From the NCBI RefSeq assembly GCF_001425235.1, contig NZ_LMEA01000001.1, positions 283,854-347,853 of the forward strand: DNA of 64,000 nucleotides, in the 5' to 3' direction. Positions within the stretch are counted from its first letter, which is position 1; the number at the start of each line of letters is the position of its first letter. Position numbers and translations under genes: made by a program. This document shows positions 1 through 8,697 of this stretch, piece after piece. Origin of the DNA: Devosia sp. Root413D1 (GTDB lineage: Bacteria > Pseudomonadota > Alphaproteobacteria > Rhizobiales > Devosiaceae). The notes below the pieces were generated by a model, which made no database searches, had not been told where the DNA came from, and was given only the letters and a program-made list of their open reading frames with translations.

Positions 1-1167
1 CGCCCGCTCCGCCTTGGTCATCGAGTTGATGACGGCGATCTGCCGGTCGAACACCTTCTCATCGACATTGGCGCCCGCCATCGCCTTCTTCATCTGGTTC
101 ATGCCGGGCATCATGTTCATGAGCGAGCCCATGCCGCCCATCTTCTTCATCTGCAGCAGCTGATTGCGCAGGTCCTCGAGGTCGAAGACGCCCTTCTTGA
201 GCTTCTTGGCCATCTTGGCCGCATCTTCGGCCGTGACGTTCTGCGCCGCCTTCTCGACCAGGCTGACGATGTCGCCCATGCCGAGGATGCGGTCGGCGAT
301 ACGCGAGGGATGGAAATCCTCGAGCGCATCGAGCTTTTCACCGGTACCGATCAGCTTGATCGGCTTGCCGGTGGCGGCCCGCATCGACAGCGCCGCGCCG
401 CCACGGCCATCGCCGTCGACACGGGTGAGCACGATTCCGGTGATATCGACGCGCGCATCGAACGAGCGCGCCAGGTTCACCGCGTCCTGGCCGGTCAGCG
501 CATCGGCGACGAGCAGGATTTCATGCGGATCGGTCGCGGCCTTCACCGCTGCCGTCTCTTCCATCAGCTCTTCGTCGATATGGGTGCGACCCGCCGTATC
601 GAGGATCAGCACGTCGTAGCCGCCGAGCTTGCCCTCGCGCTGCGCGCGTTTGGCAATATCGACCGGCTTTTCGTTCAACTGGATCGGCAGGGTATCGACG
701 CCGATCTGCTCGCCGAGCACGCGCAGCTGCTCTTTCGCCGCCGGACGGCGATCGTCGAGCGAGGCCATCAGGACCTTCTTGCCCTGCCGCTCCTTCATGC
801 GCTTGGCGAGCTTGGCCGAAAGCGTCGTCTTGCCGGCGCCCTGCAGGCCCACCATCAGCATGGTCATCGGCGGAGTGGTCGAGAAGTCGATCGGCACCTG
901 CGTCTCGCCGAGCACCTTGACCAGCTCGTCGTGGACGATCTTGACCACCTGCTGGCCCGGCGTCACCGAACGGGTGACCTCGGCGCCGACGGCGCGCTCG
1001 CGCACCTGCTCGACAAAGGCCTTCACCACCTCGAGCGAAACGTCGGCCTCGAGCAGCGCCCGGCGCACTTCGCGCAGCGCCGCATCCACGTCGCTCTCGT
1101 TAAGTGCGCCGCGGCCCCGAAGACCCTCGAAGATTTTCCCAAGCCGGTCGCTAAGGCTTTCGAACAT
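1..1167 (-). CDS. ffh: Signal recognition particle GTPase Ffh (3' end outside the window)
   Basis: Ffh is the GTPase of the signal recognition particle; it binds signal peptides of nascent membrane proteins and docks with FtsY, encoded nearby at 5118. The open frame runs from an ATG at 1167 off the left edge, giving 389 codons without a stop. The N-terminus MFESLSDRLGKIFEGLRGRG is the usual NG-domain start. The last visible residues (EKVFDRQIAVINSMTKAERA) belong to the start of the methionine-rich M domain. The start is followed by the typical N-domain helices, and no earlier in-frame start is needed. Only the C-terminal part of the M domain is missing. Confidence 0.97.
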   Translation of the reverse strand, partial: MFESLSDRLGKIFEGLRGRGALNESDVDAALREVRRALLEADVSLEVVKAFVEQVRERAVGAEVTRSVTPGQQVVKIVHDELVKVLGETQVPIDFSTTPPMTMLMVGLQGAGKTTLSAKLAKRMKERQGKKVLMASLDDRRPAAKEQLRVLGEQIGVDTLPIQLNEKPVDIAKRAQREGKLGGYDVLILDTAGRTHIDEELMEETAAVKAATDPHEILLVADALTGQDAVNLARSFDARVDITGIVLTRVDGDGRGGAALSMRAATGKPIKLIGTGEKLDALEDFHPSRIADRILGMGDIVSLVEKAAQNVTAEDAAKMAKKLKKGVFDLEDLRNQLLQMKKMGGMGSLMNMMPGMNQMKKAMAGANVDEKVFDRQIAVINSMTKAERA

Positions 1168-1231
1168 TTTGGTTCCTTTGGTTCCGCAGCATCCCTGCCC
1201 CGGACCCGGAGATAGGTAGTCTTGGCCGTTC

Positions 1232-1251
1232 CTGCCATCCGAAGGTGGCAG
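1232..1251 (-). promoter_or_regulatory. cUUCGg hairpin in the ffh 5' leader
   Basis: An 8-bp perfect stem (CTGCCACC with GGATGGCAG, allowing one G-U pair) closed by a C(UUCG)G tetraloop when read on the ffh strand, 65 bases upstream of the ffh ATG. No U-run follows, so it does not look like a terminator. It may be a structured part of the ffh leader. I cannot tell whether it is functional. Confidence 0.35.
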
Positions 1252-1403
1252 CATCCGCGCAAACGCCAAACCCACCCGAGGGCGCATCGCGCTGTCGGGT
1301 GTTAGCCTCCGGGATCTCTTTATACCTTTGCGGGTCCCGGTCGGCAGTCAGGCGTTTGAACCTGATGAAGTGCGGCGGTCGATAGAGCGGAAATGCGGCC
1401 GAG

Positions 1404-1889
1404 TCAAGGAACGCGCTCGGCGCGCACCGCCACCATGCCCTGTCCCAGTTCGGTGTCGACGCGGAAGCCGACGCCCGCGAGAGCCGCAGCGGCCGCCATG
1501 GCGAAACGGTCTGCCGTGCGGATCGCCGGCGCTTCCAGCACCAGCACCACCCGGCCACCCGGCTTGATCACGTCGCCGAGCTTTCTGGCCCAGCCGCGAT
1601 CCGCATGGCGCGGAAAATCGACGTTCACTGCGAAGGCCGCATCCAGCGTGCCAAGATCGAGCGTCTCGAAATCGCTCTCGAACGCGGTCAGCCGCCCAAC
1701 CCCCTCGTTCCGCTTGATGCAGGCCGCCACCATCTTGCCCGACCGGTCGACGGCCACGACATCGGCGCCCGCCGCCAGCACCAGCCCGGTGGCGATGCCG
1801 TGCCCGCAGCCGATCTCCAGCACGGCTTCGCCGGCCTTCGGGGCCAGCAGTTCCACCGCCCAGCGATGACGTCTCGCGATTTCCGCCAA
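1404..1889 (-). CDS. Class I SAM-dependent methyltransferase
   Basis: A small methyltransferase of about 161 residues. The sequence VLEIGCGHGIATGLVL is motif I (SAM-binding glycine loop), followed by VVAVDRSGKMVAA with the acidic residue that binds the ribose, and GGRVVLVLEAP as a later core strand. An ATG at 2000 is possible, but a TTG at 1889 has a strong Shine-Dalgarno (AGGGGGAG) seven bases upstream and starts right before the conserved helix AEIARRHRWAVELL, so I prefer TTG. The substrate cannot be deduced. The gene lies downstream of and convergent with nothing obvious; it shares strand with ffh but is separated by about 240 bases. Confidence 0.8.
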   Translation of the reverse strand: MAEIARRHRWAVELLAPKAGEAVLEIGCGHGIATGLVLAAGADVVAVDRSGKMVAACIKRNEGVGRLTAFESDFETLDLGTLDAAFAVNVDFPRHADRGWARKLGDVIKPGGRVVLVLEAPAIRTADRFAMAAAAALAGVGFRVDTELGQGMVAVRAERVP

Positions 1890-2131
1890 GCGACTCCCCC
1901 TTCGTACCCGCCCAGAACTAGCCCGCCCGAAGGTGACCTGAACATGGCCGTTGCCGGCTTTCCCCAGCAGCGCTACATCTTGGCCGGGTCCGCAGTTCAC
2001 CCAGGCGTCGCCGCCCCATCCGGGGAGCTAAACCTGCCTCATAGCCGAGATCAGCACTTATCCCCGTGCCGCCTCGCAAGCCGGCGACCGCGAACCTTCC
2101 TCCGGGGAGTTCGGCACGACGAGGATGAGTT

Positions 2132-2680
2132 GTGATGACCAGAACTGCTGTCCCCCTGCGGGTGGATGACCTCTCCCCCTTCGCCAAGACGCTCCGCCAC
2201 GCGCTGACCCAGCACGAGGGCGTACCGAGCCATGTCGAACTCCTGAACCTCATCGCCAAGGCGGCGGGGTTCGCCAACTACCAGCACCTGCGCGCCGATG
2301 CCGGCACCGCCGGCCGCCTCGCCGCCGCCGCCGAGCCCACGCCGCCGGCCGACCTCAGCCAGGTCGAAAAGGCGGCGCGCCATTTCGATGCCGAGGGCGT
2401 GCTGATGAGCTGGCCGGCGCGGCTCAACCTCCAGACCCTCAGCCAATGGGTGTTCTGGTCGCGTATCCCGCCCGAGACGGTGTTTTCCGAGCGCGAGATC
2501 AGCGAACTGATCCGCCACTGGCACGATTTCGGCGACCACGCCCTGATCCGCCGCGCCATGGTCGATGCGAAAATGCTCGAACGCACCGTCGATGGCCGCG
2601 AATACCGCCGCATCGAACGCGCCCCGCCCCCGGAACTGAAACCGCTGCTGGCGCATCTGGCGGCACGGGTAGGCGCCTGA
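2132..2680 (+). CDS. DUF2087 domain-containing protein
   Basis: A soluble protein of about 180 residues. The C-terminal half (roughly residues 90-168) matches the DUF2087 pattern: a WPARLNLQ start, an FSEREISELIRHWHDFGDH core and LIRRAMVDAKMLERTVDG, ending in Y-R. Family members often sit at the end of transcriptional regulators and may bind nucleic acid, but function is not established. The N-terminal 65 residues (SHVELLNLIAKAAGFANYQH) look like a small helical domain often found with DUF2087. The start is either GTG 2132 or ATG 2135; GAGGA at 2121 fits both. Confidence 0.8.
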   Translation: MMTRTAVPLRVDDLSPFAKTLRHALTQHEGVPSHVELLNLIAKAAGFANYQHLRADAGTAGRLAAAAEPTPPADLSQVEKAARHFDAEGVLMSWPARLNLQTLSQWVFWSRIPPETVFSEREISELIRHWHDFGDHALIRRAMVDAKMLERTVDGREYRRIERAPPPELKPLLAHLAARVGA

Positions 2681-2697
2681 CGCAACCACCGGCGCAC

Positions 2698-2854
2698 GTG
2701 GCCCCACCCCACCCTTGATCCCTCCCCATCGAGGGGAGGGAGACGCGCTGGATGGTTTAGTGAACCGGCCCCCTCCCTCCCCTCTGATGGGGAGGGTAGT
2801 GCAGCTTGGCGCTCGCAATCGCGAGGGCCTAGCGGAACTGGGTGGGGTGGGGCT
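2698..2854. repeat. Interspersed CCCTCCCC/GGGGAGGG palindrome, copy 1
   Basis: Nested inverted repeat between the DUF2087 gene and dapF. Outer arms are GTGGCCCCACCCCACCC (2699-2715) and GGGTGGGGTGGGGC (2840-2853); inside are two further hairpins built of CCCTCCCC and GGGGAGGG. It belongs to the family repeated at 7474, 26440, 38849, 44290, 48065, 57395 and 61080. It fills most of the intergenic space upstream of dapF. Confidence 0.85.
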
Positions 2855-2950
2855 GCTTGCACCATATATCCGGGACTCACCCCCGCCACTGGCAATTTCG
2901 TGTCAGTTCCGCCATATACAGCCTCAACTGAGACCCAGCAGGTCAGGCCC

Positions 2951-3853
2951 ATGTCCACCGCCCCATTCCTCAAGATGAACGGGCTCGGCAACGAGATCAT
3001 CGTCGCCGACATGCGCGGCCGTGCCGATCGCATCACCCCGGCGGCTGCCGTCGCCCTCAATGCCGACCCGGCTACCAAGTACGATCAGATCATGGCCATC
3101 CATGATCCACGCACCCCCGGCACCGCCCACTATATCGAGATCATCAACTCCGATGGCTCGCTGGCCCAGGCCTGCGGCAACGGCATGCGCTGCGTCGTCC
3201 AGGCGCTGAGCGCCGAGACGGGAGAAAAGCACTTCGTCTTCGAGACCCTCGCCGGCATCCTCACCGGTGACGAGCATCCGGATGGCTCAATCACCGTCGA
3301 TATGGGCAAGCCCCGCTTCGGCTGGGAAGAGATCCCGCTGGCCGAGGAATTCTACGATACCACCGGCATCGAGCTGCAGATCGGACCGATCGATGCGCCG
3401 ATCCTCCACACCCCGTCGGTCGCCTCGATGGGCAACCCGCACGCCACCTTCTGGGTCGAGGACGATGTCGGCAACTACGCGCTCGATCGCTTCGGCCCGC
3501 TGCTCGAGAACCATCCGATCTTCCCCGAGCGCGCCAATATCTCGATCGCCCAGGTGGTGGCGCCCGATCACATTATCCTCAGGACCTGGGAGCGCGGCGC
3601 CGGCCTGACCCGGGCCTGCGGCACCGCCGCCTGCGCCGCGCTGGTCAACGGCGCCCGTACCCATCGCACCGGCCGCAAGGCCACGGTGACCCTGCCCGGC
3701 GGCGATCTCGTCATCGAATGGCGCGCCGACGACCACGTGCTGCTCACCGGCCCGGCCGAGTTCGAATTCTCCGGCAGCTTCGAGCCGTTCACCGGTAGCT
3801 GGCGGCGCGATCAGGACTCCAGCCAGATTTCGACCGCTCAGGTCTCGGCCTGA
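2951..3853 (+). CDS. dapF: Diaminopimelate epimerase
   Basis: Converts LL-diaminopimelate to meso-diaminopimelate, the last step before lysine and the peptidoglycan cross-linking residue. The 300-residue protein has the two catalytic cysteines in their conserved settings: C75 in ACGNGMRC and C223 in [11 protein letters not shown]. The family start [11 protein letters not shown] follows the ATG at 2951; the frame is open further upstream to 2900, but that part has no family similarity. The stop overlaps the ATG of mtaB by one base (TGATG), so the genes dapF-mtaB-ftsY-yciB form one operon. Confidence 0.97.
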   Translation: MSTAPFLKMNGLGNEIIVADMRGRADRITPAAAVALNADPATKYDQIMAIHDPRTPGTAHYIEIINSDGSLAQACGNGMRCVVQALSAETGEKHFVFETLAGILTGDEHPDGSITVDMGKPRFGWEEIPLAEEFYDTTGIELQIGPIDAPILHTPSVASMGNPHATFWVEDDVGNYALDRFGPLLENHPIFPERANISIAQVVAPDHIILRTWERGAGLTRACGTAACAALVNGARTHRTGRKATVTLPGGDLVIEWRADDHVLLTGPAEFEFSGSFEPFTGSWRRDQDSSQISTAQVSA

Positions 3854-5118
3854 TGTCCATCGAAACCCTGACCTTCGGCTGCCGCCTCAACGCCTATGAA
3901 GGCGAAGTGATGAAGGCCGAGGCGGAAAAGGCCGGACTCGACAACACCATCATCATCAACACCTGCGCCGTAACCTCCGAAGCGGTCAGGCAGGCCAAGC
4001 AAGCCATCCGCAAGGCCAAGCGCGACAATCCCGAGCGCCGCATCATCGTCACCGGCTGCGCCGCGCAGACCGAGGCCCGCAGCTTCGGCGATATGGCCGA
4101 GGTCGACCTGGTCATCGGCAATGCCGACAAGCTGAAGGCGGAAAGCTATGCTCCCATAGCATTCGGCTTGCCGCTCAACGACAAGGTGCAGGTCAACGAC
4201 ATCATGAGCGTGCGCGAAACCGCCGCGCACCTGATCGAGGGCATGGATGGCCGGGCCCGCGCCTTCGTCCAGGTGCAGAACGGCTGCGACCATCGCTGCA
4301 CCTTCTGCATCATCCCGTTTGGCCGCGGGCCGTCGCGCTCGGTGCCGATGGGTCTCGTGGTCGAGCAGATCAAGAAGCTGGTCGGCAACGGTTATCGCGA
4401 GGTCGTGCTCACCGGCGTCGATATCACCTCTTACGGCCCCGACCTGCCGGGCACCCCGACGCTGGGCAAGCTCACCCAGCAGATCCTCCGCCACGTCCCC
4501 GACCTGCCGCGGCTGCGCATTTCGTCGATCGATTCGATCGAGGCCGACCCGGCCTTCTATGACGCCATAGCGTCCGACCGCCGACTGATGCCGCATCTGC
4601 ATCTCAGCCTGCAGTCCGGCGACGACATGATTTTGAAGCGCATGAAGCGCCGCCACTCGCGCAGCGAGGCGCTGGAGGTGGTGGCAAAGCTCCGCTCGCT
4701 CCGCCCCGATATCGTCTTCGGCGCCGACATCATCGCCGGCTTCCCCACCGAGACCGACGAGATGTTCGAGAACTCGCTGAGCTTCGTCACCGAGGCCGAA
4801 CTCACTTACCTGCACGTCTTCCCCTATAGCCCGCGTCCCGGCACGCCTGCGGCGCGCATGCCGCAGGTCGATGGACGGACCGCCAGGGCGCGCGCCGCGC
4901 AGCTCCGCGCCGTCGGTGAAACCCAGTACGAGAAGCTGGCGCTGTCCCGCATCGGCATGGTCGAGAACGTGCTGATCGAAAAGGACGGCATCGGCCGGCA
5001 GGAGCAGTTCGTCACCTGTTCATTGCCGGGTCATCTGCCGGGAGAAATCGTACCCGCCCGTATTACCCATTTCGCCAATGGCAACCTCGTCGGCGAAGCA
5101 CTGAGGTCCGCAGCCTGA
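3853..5118 (+). CDS. mtaB: tRNA t6A37 methylthiotransferase MtaB
   Basis: Radical-SAM enzyme that adds a methylthio group to N6-threonylcarbamoyladenosine at position 37 of ANN-decoding tRNAs. The 421 residues show the three-part family layout: an N-terminal UPF0004 domain with cluster cysteines C10, C38 and C69; a radical-SAM core with CX3CX2C at C145, C149 and C152 (NGCDHRCTFCIIPFGRG); and a C-terminal TRAM-like segment. The sequence GVDITSYGPDLPG is the MtaB version of the core loop. It overlaps dapF and ftsY by one base each. Confidence 0.95.
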   Translation: MSIETLTFGCRLNAYEGEVMKAEAEKAGLDNTIIINTCAVTSEAVRQAKQAIRKAKRDNPERRIIVTGCAAQTEARSFGDMAEVDLVIGNADKLKAESYAPIAFGLPLNDKVQVNDIMSVRETAAHLIEGMDGRARAFVQVQNGCDHRCTFCIIPFGRGPSRSVPMGLVVEQIKKLVGNGYREVVLTGVDITSYGPDLPGTPTLGKLTQQILRHVPDLPRLRISSIDSIEADPAFYDAIASDRRLMPHLHLSLQSGDDMILKRMKRRHSRSEALEVVAKLRSLRPDIVFGADIIAGFPTETDEMFENSLSFVTEAELTYLHVFPYSPRPGTPAARMPQVDGRTARARAAQLRAVGETQYEKLALSRIGMVENVLIEKDGIGRQEQFVTCSLPGHLPGEIVPARITHFANGNLVGEALRSAA

Positions 5119-6755
5119 TGGCCGAGCAAAAGAAAAAAGGCTTCTTCCAGCGCCTGTTCGGCGGCGGCGACAAGCCAGCTCCGACCCCGCCGCCGGAGCA
5201 CAGCGTCGCCGAGGAACTTGAAGCCGACATCGTCCTCGACGAAGTGGTCGAAGCCGCTCCGCTGGTGCTGCCGCCCGATCAGGAGATCGCTCTCGAAGAG
5301 GCGATGCACGAGGCCGGCCTGCTGATCACGCCGGACGCGCCGCCGGCGCCGCCGGAGCCGCCTGCCGAGCCCGAGCCCACCGTCGAGGACGAGCTGGTCG
5401 CCGACATCATCCTCGACGACATCGTCGAGGCCGCGCCGCTGGTCCTGCCACCCGACCAAGAGATCGCTCTCGAGGAGGCGATGCACGAGGCCGGCGAGCT
5501 GGTCACGCCCGAGGCGCCGCCGGCCCCGCCCGAGCCGCCGGCTGAGCCCGAGCCGTCCGTCGAAGACGAACTCGTCGCCGACATCATCCTCGATGACATC
5601 GTCGAGGCCGCGCCACTCGTCCTGCCGCCCGATCAGGAGATCGCCCTCGAGGAGGCGCTGCACGAAGCCGGCCAGACCATTGAAGGTCCACCGACCGATA
5701 CCGGCTCCGAGCCGCCGGCCGGCCCACCTGAGGCCACCCCCGCTTATATCGAAGAGGTCGAGGAGCAGCAGGCGCCCGAACCGGCGCCGGTTCTGCCGGT
5801 CCCGGTCCCCGCCGCTCCCGCCGAACCGCCGAAAAAGCAGAATTGGCTGCAGCGCCTCGCCTCCGGGCTGAAGCGTTCCTCCGATCAGCTCACCGGTTCG
5901 ATCGCCGCGGTCTTCACCAAGAAGAAGCTCGATCAGGCGATGCTCGATGACCTCGAGGACATCCTGATCCAGTCCGATTTCGGCGTCGACATGGCGACCG
6001 ACGTCACCGAGGCGCTGCGCCGCGACCGCTTCGATCGCGACATCAGTTCCGACGAAGTGCGCGACGTGCTGGCGACTGAGATCGTCAAGGTGCTGGAGCC
6101 GGTGGCCCAGCCGCTGCTCATCGATGCCGGCACCAAACCCTACGTCATCCTGATGGTCGGAGTGAACGGCACCGGCAAGACCACCACCATCGGCAAGCTC
6201 GCGAGCCTCTATGGCGCGCAAGGCAAGAGGGTGATGCTCGCCGCCGGCGATACCTTCCGCGCCGCGGCCATCGAGCAGCTGCAGGTCTGGGGCGAGCGCA
6301 CCGGCGCTCCGGTCGTCACCAAGCCCGCCGGCTCCGACGCCTCCGGCCTCGCCTACGAGGCAGTGGAGCGCGCTAAGGCCGAGGGCGCCGACATCCTGAT
6401 CATCGATACCGCCGGCCGGCTGCAGAACCGCGACGAGCTGATGAGCGAGCTCGAAAAGATCATCCGCGTCATCAAGAAGGTCGAACCGTCGGCGCCGCAT
6501 GCGACGCTTCTCACCCTCGACGCTACTACCGGCCAGAACGCCCTTAATCAGGTCGAAATCTTCGGCAAACGTGCCGGCGTCACCGGCCTGGTGATGACCA
6601 AGCTCGATGGCACGGCGCGCGGCGGCATTCTCGTCGCCATTGCTCGCAAGTTCGCCCTGCCCGTGCACTTCATCGGTGTCGGTGAAGGCGTCGACAATCT
6701 AGAGGCGTTCGCAGCGCGCGACTTCGCCGCCGCGATCGCAAGGACCGCAGAATGA
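5118..6755 (+). CDS. ftsY: Signal recognition particle receptor FtsY, with repeat-expanded acidic domain
   Basis: Membrane-associated receptor GTPase that receives the Ffh-ribosome complex. The conserved NG domain starts near residue 243 (NWLQRLASGLKRSSDQLTG). It has the P-loop GVNGTGKTTT (348-357), DTAGR (430-434) and TKLDG (494-498), and ends at residue 545. Residues 1-20 are basic (MAEQKKKGFFQRLFGG), as in the lipid-binding start of FtsY. Residues 30-188 are nearly three copies of a 59-residue acidic, proline-rich unit, described separately. The start overlaps the mtaB stop by one base and the end overlaps yciB (ATGA). Confidence 0.96.
   Translation: MAEQKKKGFFQRLFGGGDKPAPTPPPEHSVAEELEADIVLDEVVEAAPLVLPPDQEIALEEAMHEAGLLITPDAPPAPPEPPAEPEPTVEDELVADIILDDIVEAAPLVLPPDQEIALEEAMHEAGELVTPEAPPAPPEPPAEPEPSVEDELVADIILDDIVEAAPLVLPPDQEIALEEALHEAGQTIEGPPTDTGSEPPAGPPEATPAYIEEVEEQQAPEPAPVLPVPVPAAPAEPPKKQNWLQRLASGLKRSSDQLTGSIAAVFTKKKLDQAMLDDLEDILIQSDFGVDMATDVTEALRRDRFDRDISSDEVRDVLATEIVKVLEPVAQPLLIDAGTKPYVILMVGVNGTGKTTTIGKLASLYGAQGKRVMLAAGDTFRAAAIEQLQVWGERTGAPVVTKPAGSDASGLAYEAVERAKAEGADILIIDTAGRLQNRDELMSELEKIIRVIKKVEPSAPHATLLTLDATTGQNALNQVEIFGKRAGVTGLVMTKLDGTARGGILVAIARKFALPVHFIGVGEGVDNLEAFAARDFAAAIARTAE
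5205..5675 (+). repeat. Three tandem 177-bp units inside ftsY
   Basis: The FtsY acidic domain is built of units with a 59-residue period: residues 30-88, 89-147 and 148-186 (third truncated). The shared core is EAAPLVLPPDQEIALEEA, preceded by an acidic stretch and followed by a proline-rich linker (APPAPPEPPAEPEP). The DNA copies are similar but differ at many third codon positions, so the duplications are not very recent, or have been maintained at protein level. Confidence 0.9.
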
Positions 6756-7453
6756 CCGAAGAGACCAAAGACGCCGAAGTGAACTGGGCGGAGCTGCGTC
6801 CGCAGCTGATCCGCATCGGGCTGGAGATCGGCCCGCTGCTGATCTTCTTTATCTGCACCACGTTCGGTGAGAGCTGGCTCGATGCCAGCCCGGCGCTGCG
6901 CTCGATGTTTGCGAGCCCGATCATCTTCGCCACCGCGCCGTTCATGGTCGCCATGGTGATCTCGCTGGGGATTTCCTGGCTGGTGTTCAAGCGCGTCGCG
7001 GTGATGCCGCTGGTGACGCTGATCGTCGTCCTGATCTTCGGCACGCTGACCCTGCTGCTGCAGGATTCGATGTTCATCAAGATCAAGCCGACCATCGTCA
7101 ACTCGCTGTTCGGCGCCACCCTGCTCGGCGGGCTGGTGTTCGGCCAGTCGCTGCTGAAATACGTGTTCGGCGAGGTCTACCACCTGCAGCCCAAGGGCTG
7201 GCAGGTGATGACCATGCGCTGGGGGCTGTTCTTCTTCCTCCTCGCTGCGCTGAACGAGTTCGCCTGGCGCGGCTCGAGCCTGTTCTTCACCGACCCTGAC
7301 GCGGCCGACAAGTTCTATGCCGGCTTCAAGCTCTGGGCGGTGATGCCGATCACCATCGTCTTCTCGATGATGCAGCTGCCGCTCCTCACCAAGTATGCCG
7401 CCGACCCCAAGCAGCCCATCGAGGTCATCCCCCCGATGGACCCGCTGCCTTGA
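6752..7453 (+). CDS. yciB: Inner membrane-spanning protein YciB (septation protein A family)
   Basis: A polytopic inner membrane protein of 233 residues with about six hydrophobic segments, linked in other bacteria to cell envelope and intracellular septation. Diagnostic stretches are LEIGPLLIFFICTTFGE near the start and MTMRWGLFFFLLAALNEFAW in the second half. It is the last gene of the dapF operon and its ATG overlaps the ftsY stop. A half copy of the CCCTCCCC palindrome follows 20 bases after its stop. Confidence 0.93.
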   Translation: MTEETKDAEVNWAELRPQLIRIGLEIGPLLIFFICTTFGESWLDASPALRSMFASPIIFATAPFMVAMVISLGISWLVFKRVAVMPLVTLIVVLIFGTLTLLLQDSMFIKIKPTIVNSLFGATLLGGLVFGQSLLKYVFGEVYHLQPKGWQVMTMRWGLFFFLLAALNEFAWRGSSLFFTDPDAADKFYAGFKLWAVMPITIVFSMMQLPLLTKYAADPKQPIEVIPPMDPLP

Positions 7454-7473
7454 TTTCTCAGACGCCGGTGGCT

Positions 7474-7518
7474 GTGGCCCCCCACCCTTGATCCCTCCCC
7501 GCAAGGGGGAGGGAGGAG
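7474..7518. repeat. Interspersed CCCTCCCC/GGGGAGGG palindrome, half copy
   Basis: Left half of the family seen complete at 38849 and 61080: GTGGCCCCCCACCCTTGAT then CCCTCCCC-GCAAG-GGGGAGGGAGG. The right half is missing. It lies between the convergent yciB and the frameshifted gene at 7560, where it could act as a terminator. Confidence 0.8.
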
Positions 7519-7559
7519 TACGATGCATTGCTGAAAGTCGACCCGACCGCTTGCTTCCA

Positions 7560-7972
7560 CTATGCATCAGGCACGCGCTCCTGCTGCGGCTCGGAATCCG
7601 CGTCATAGATCGGATCGCCCGACAGCGTGGTGATGCGGGTGATGCCATAGGCCGGGGTCTTGTAGCCGTCTGCTCCGGCATGACGTAGCGATCCGCGGCG
7701 AACAGCCCGTCGGCATCGATCCTGACGAAGCCCTGGTGCACCAGGCGGTCGCGGACCTCCTCGGGCACATTGTCGTCGGTGAAGGCTCGAGCGATCACGT
7801 CGAACAGCGTATCGTCGGTCCGCCGGCCGGAGGTCCCGCTCGCCTCGACTTCCGGGGTATCGGGATCATCGTCACCGAACTGCACCCAATCGACCTTGCC
7901 GATCTCATGGTGCTCGCGGTCGAACACGCGCATGCCCTGCTCGACGAAACGCAGGCTGGAACTGGTTTGCAT
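7560..7972 (-). pseudogene. PRC-barrel-like protein gene with a frameshift
   Basis: ATG 7972 has a good Shine-Dalgarno (GGAGAGAC). The first frame reads MQTSSSLRFVEQGMRVFDRE and continues through GKVDWVQFGDDDP to ADRYVMPEQ. At about 7671-7680 the sensible reading moves to another frame and gives ADGYKTPAYGITRITTLSGD, ending EPQQERVPDA and TAG at 7560. The total of 413 bases is one short of 138 codons, consistent with loss of a single base in a GGAG(G) run. The N-terminal half resembles PRC-barrel / DUF2171 proteins (beta-strand rich, acidic). Either it is a recent inactivation, or a base is missing from the sequence. Confidence 0.7.
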
Positions 7973-7990
7973 GGTGTCTCTCCTCAGTTG

Positions 7991-8088
7991 AGCGCTTTCA
8001 GGAAAAGTTGCAGACTTTTCCGGTTCGAAAGCGCGATGAATCAAAGACGTGGAGCGTTTCGTCGTTCACCAGAACGTCGAAATGCTCC
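7991..8088. repeat. GGAAAAGTTG/CAGACTTTTCC repeat, copy 1 (long form)
   Basis: Palindromic element starting AGCGCTTTCAGGAAAAGTTG and continuing CAGACTTTTCCGGTTCGAAA, then a second hairpin with arms GGAGCGTTTCG and CGAAATGCTCC. The same two-hairpin layout occurs at 59741, and shorter copies occur at 17650 and 20979. It lies in the leader of the frameshifted gene. Similar elements are widespread between genes of Rhizobiales, to my knowledge. Confidence 0.8.
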
Positions 8089-8157
8089 TGCGCCGCTTGA
8101 GGCGGTAGAGGAAGAATGTGCGTTGGTCGGCGGAAGTTCCCGACCTTAGCCGTTGGT

Positions 8158-8697
8158 TCAGCCCGCTTTGGCCTTCTCGATCGCCGGGATCACTTCCCTT
8201 TCCAGCGAATCCGGCGAGATCGGCCCGACGTGCTTGAAGGTGATCACCCCCGCCGCATTGACGACGAAGGTCTCCGGCACGCCATAGACGCCCCAGTCGA
8301 TCGACACCCGGTTGTCGGCGTCACCGCCGATCCGCTGGTACGGGTTGCCCAGTTCGGTGAGGAACGCCACCGCGTTTTCCGGCGCATCCTTCTGGTTGAT
8401 GCCGAAGATGCGCACTCCGGTCTCGGCCTTGAGCCGCTCGAGCAGCGGATGTTCCTCGCGGCACGGAATACACCAGCTGGCGAACACGTTGACCACTGTC
8501 ACCTCGCCCTCGAGCGTGGCGGTATCGAACCCCTCGACCCCGGTGCCGGCCACCGCCGGCAAGGCAAAGGCCGGCGCTGGCTTGTTGATCAGCACCGAGC
8601 GCACCAGGCTGGGGTCGCGATCCATGTTCAGCGCGAACACCGCAACCAATCCCACCAGCAGCAGCAGCGGCAAGACCGCGAGGAGAATACGCTTCAA
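8158..8697 (-). CDS. ccmG: Thiol:disulfide interchange protein CcmG (DsbE family)
   Basis: Periplasmic thioredoxin-like protein that keeps apocytochrome c and CcmH reduced during heme attachment. It has one N-terminal anchor (ILLAVLPLLLLVGLVAVFAL) and the active-site motif WCIPC (C76, C79), then GVYGVPETFVV with the cis-proline. The start is a TTG at 8697 overlapping the ccmD stop (TTGA), because no ATG lies between the conserved anchor and ccmD. It is the last gene of the ccmABCDG operon. Confidence 0.92.
   Translation of the reverse strand: MKRILLAVLPLLLLVGLVAVFALNMDRDPSLVRSVLINKPAPAFALPAVAGTGVEGFDTATLEGEVTVVNVFASWCIPCREEHPLLERLKAETGVRIFGINQKDAPENAVAFLTELGNPYQRIGGDADNRVSIDWGVYGVPETFVVNAAGVITFKHVGPISPDSLEREVIPAIEKAKAG

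Noticed and set aside
1201..1320. Possible SRP RNA (4.5S) next to ffh.
   Set aside because: The core GGAAGGAAGCAGCC-type sequence of domain IV is absent; only a short hairpin is present.
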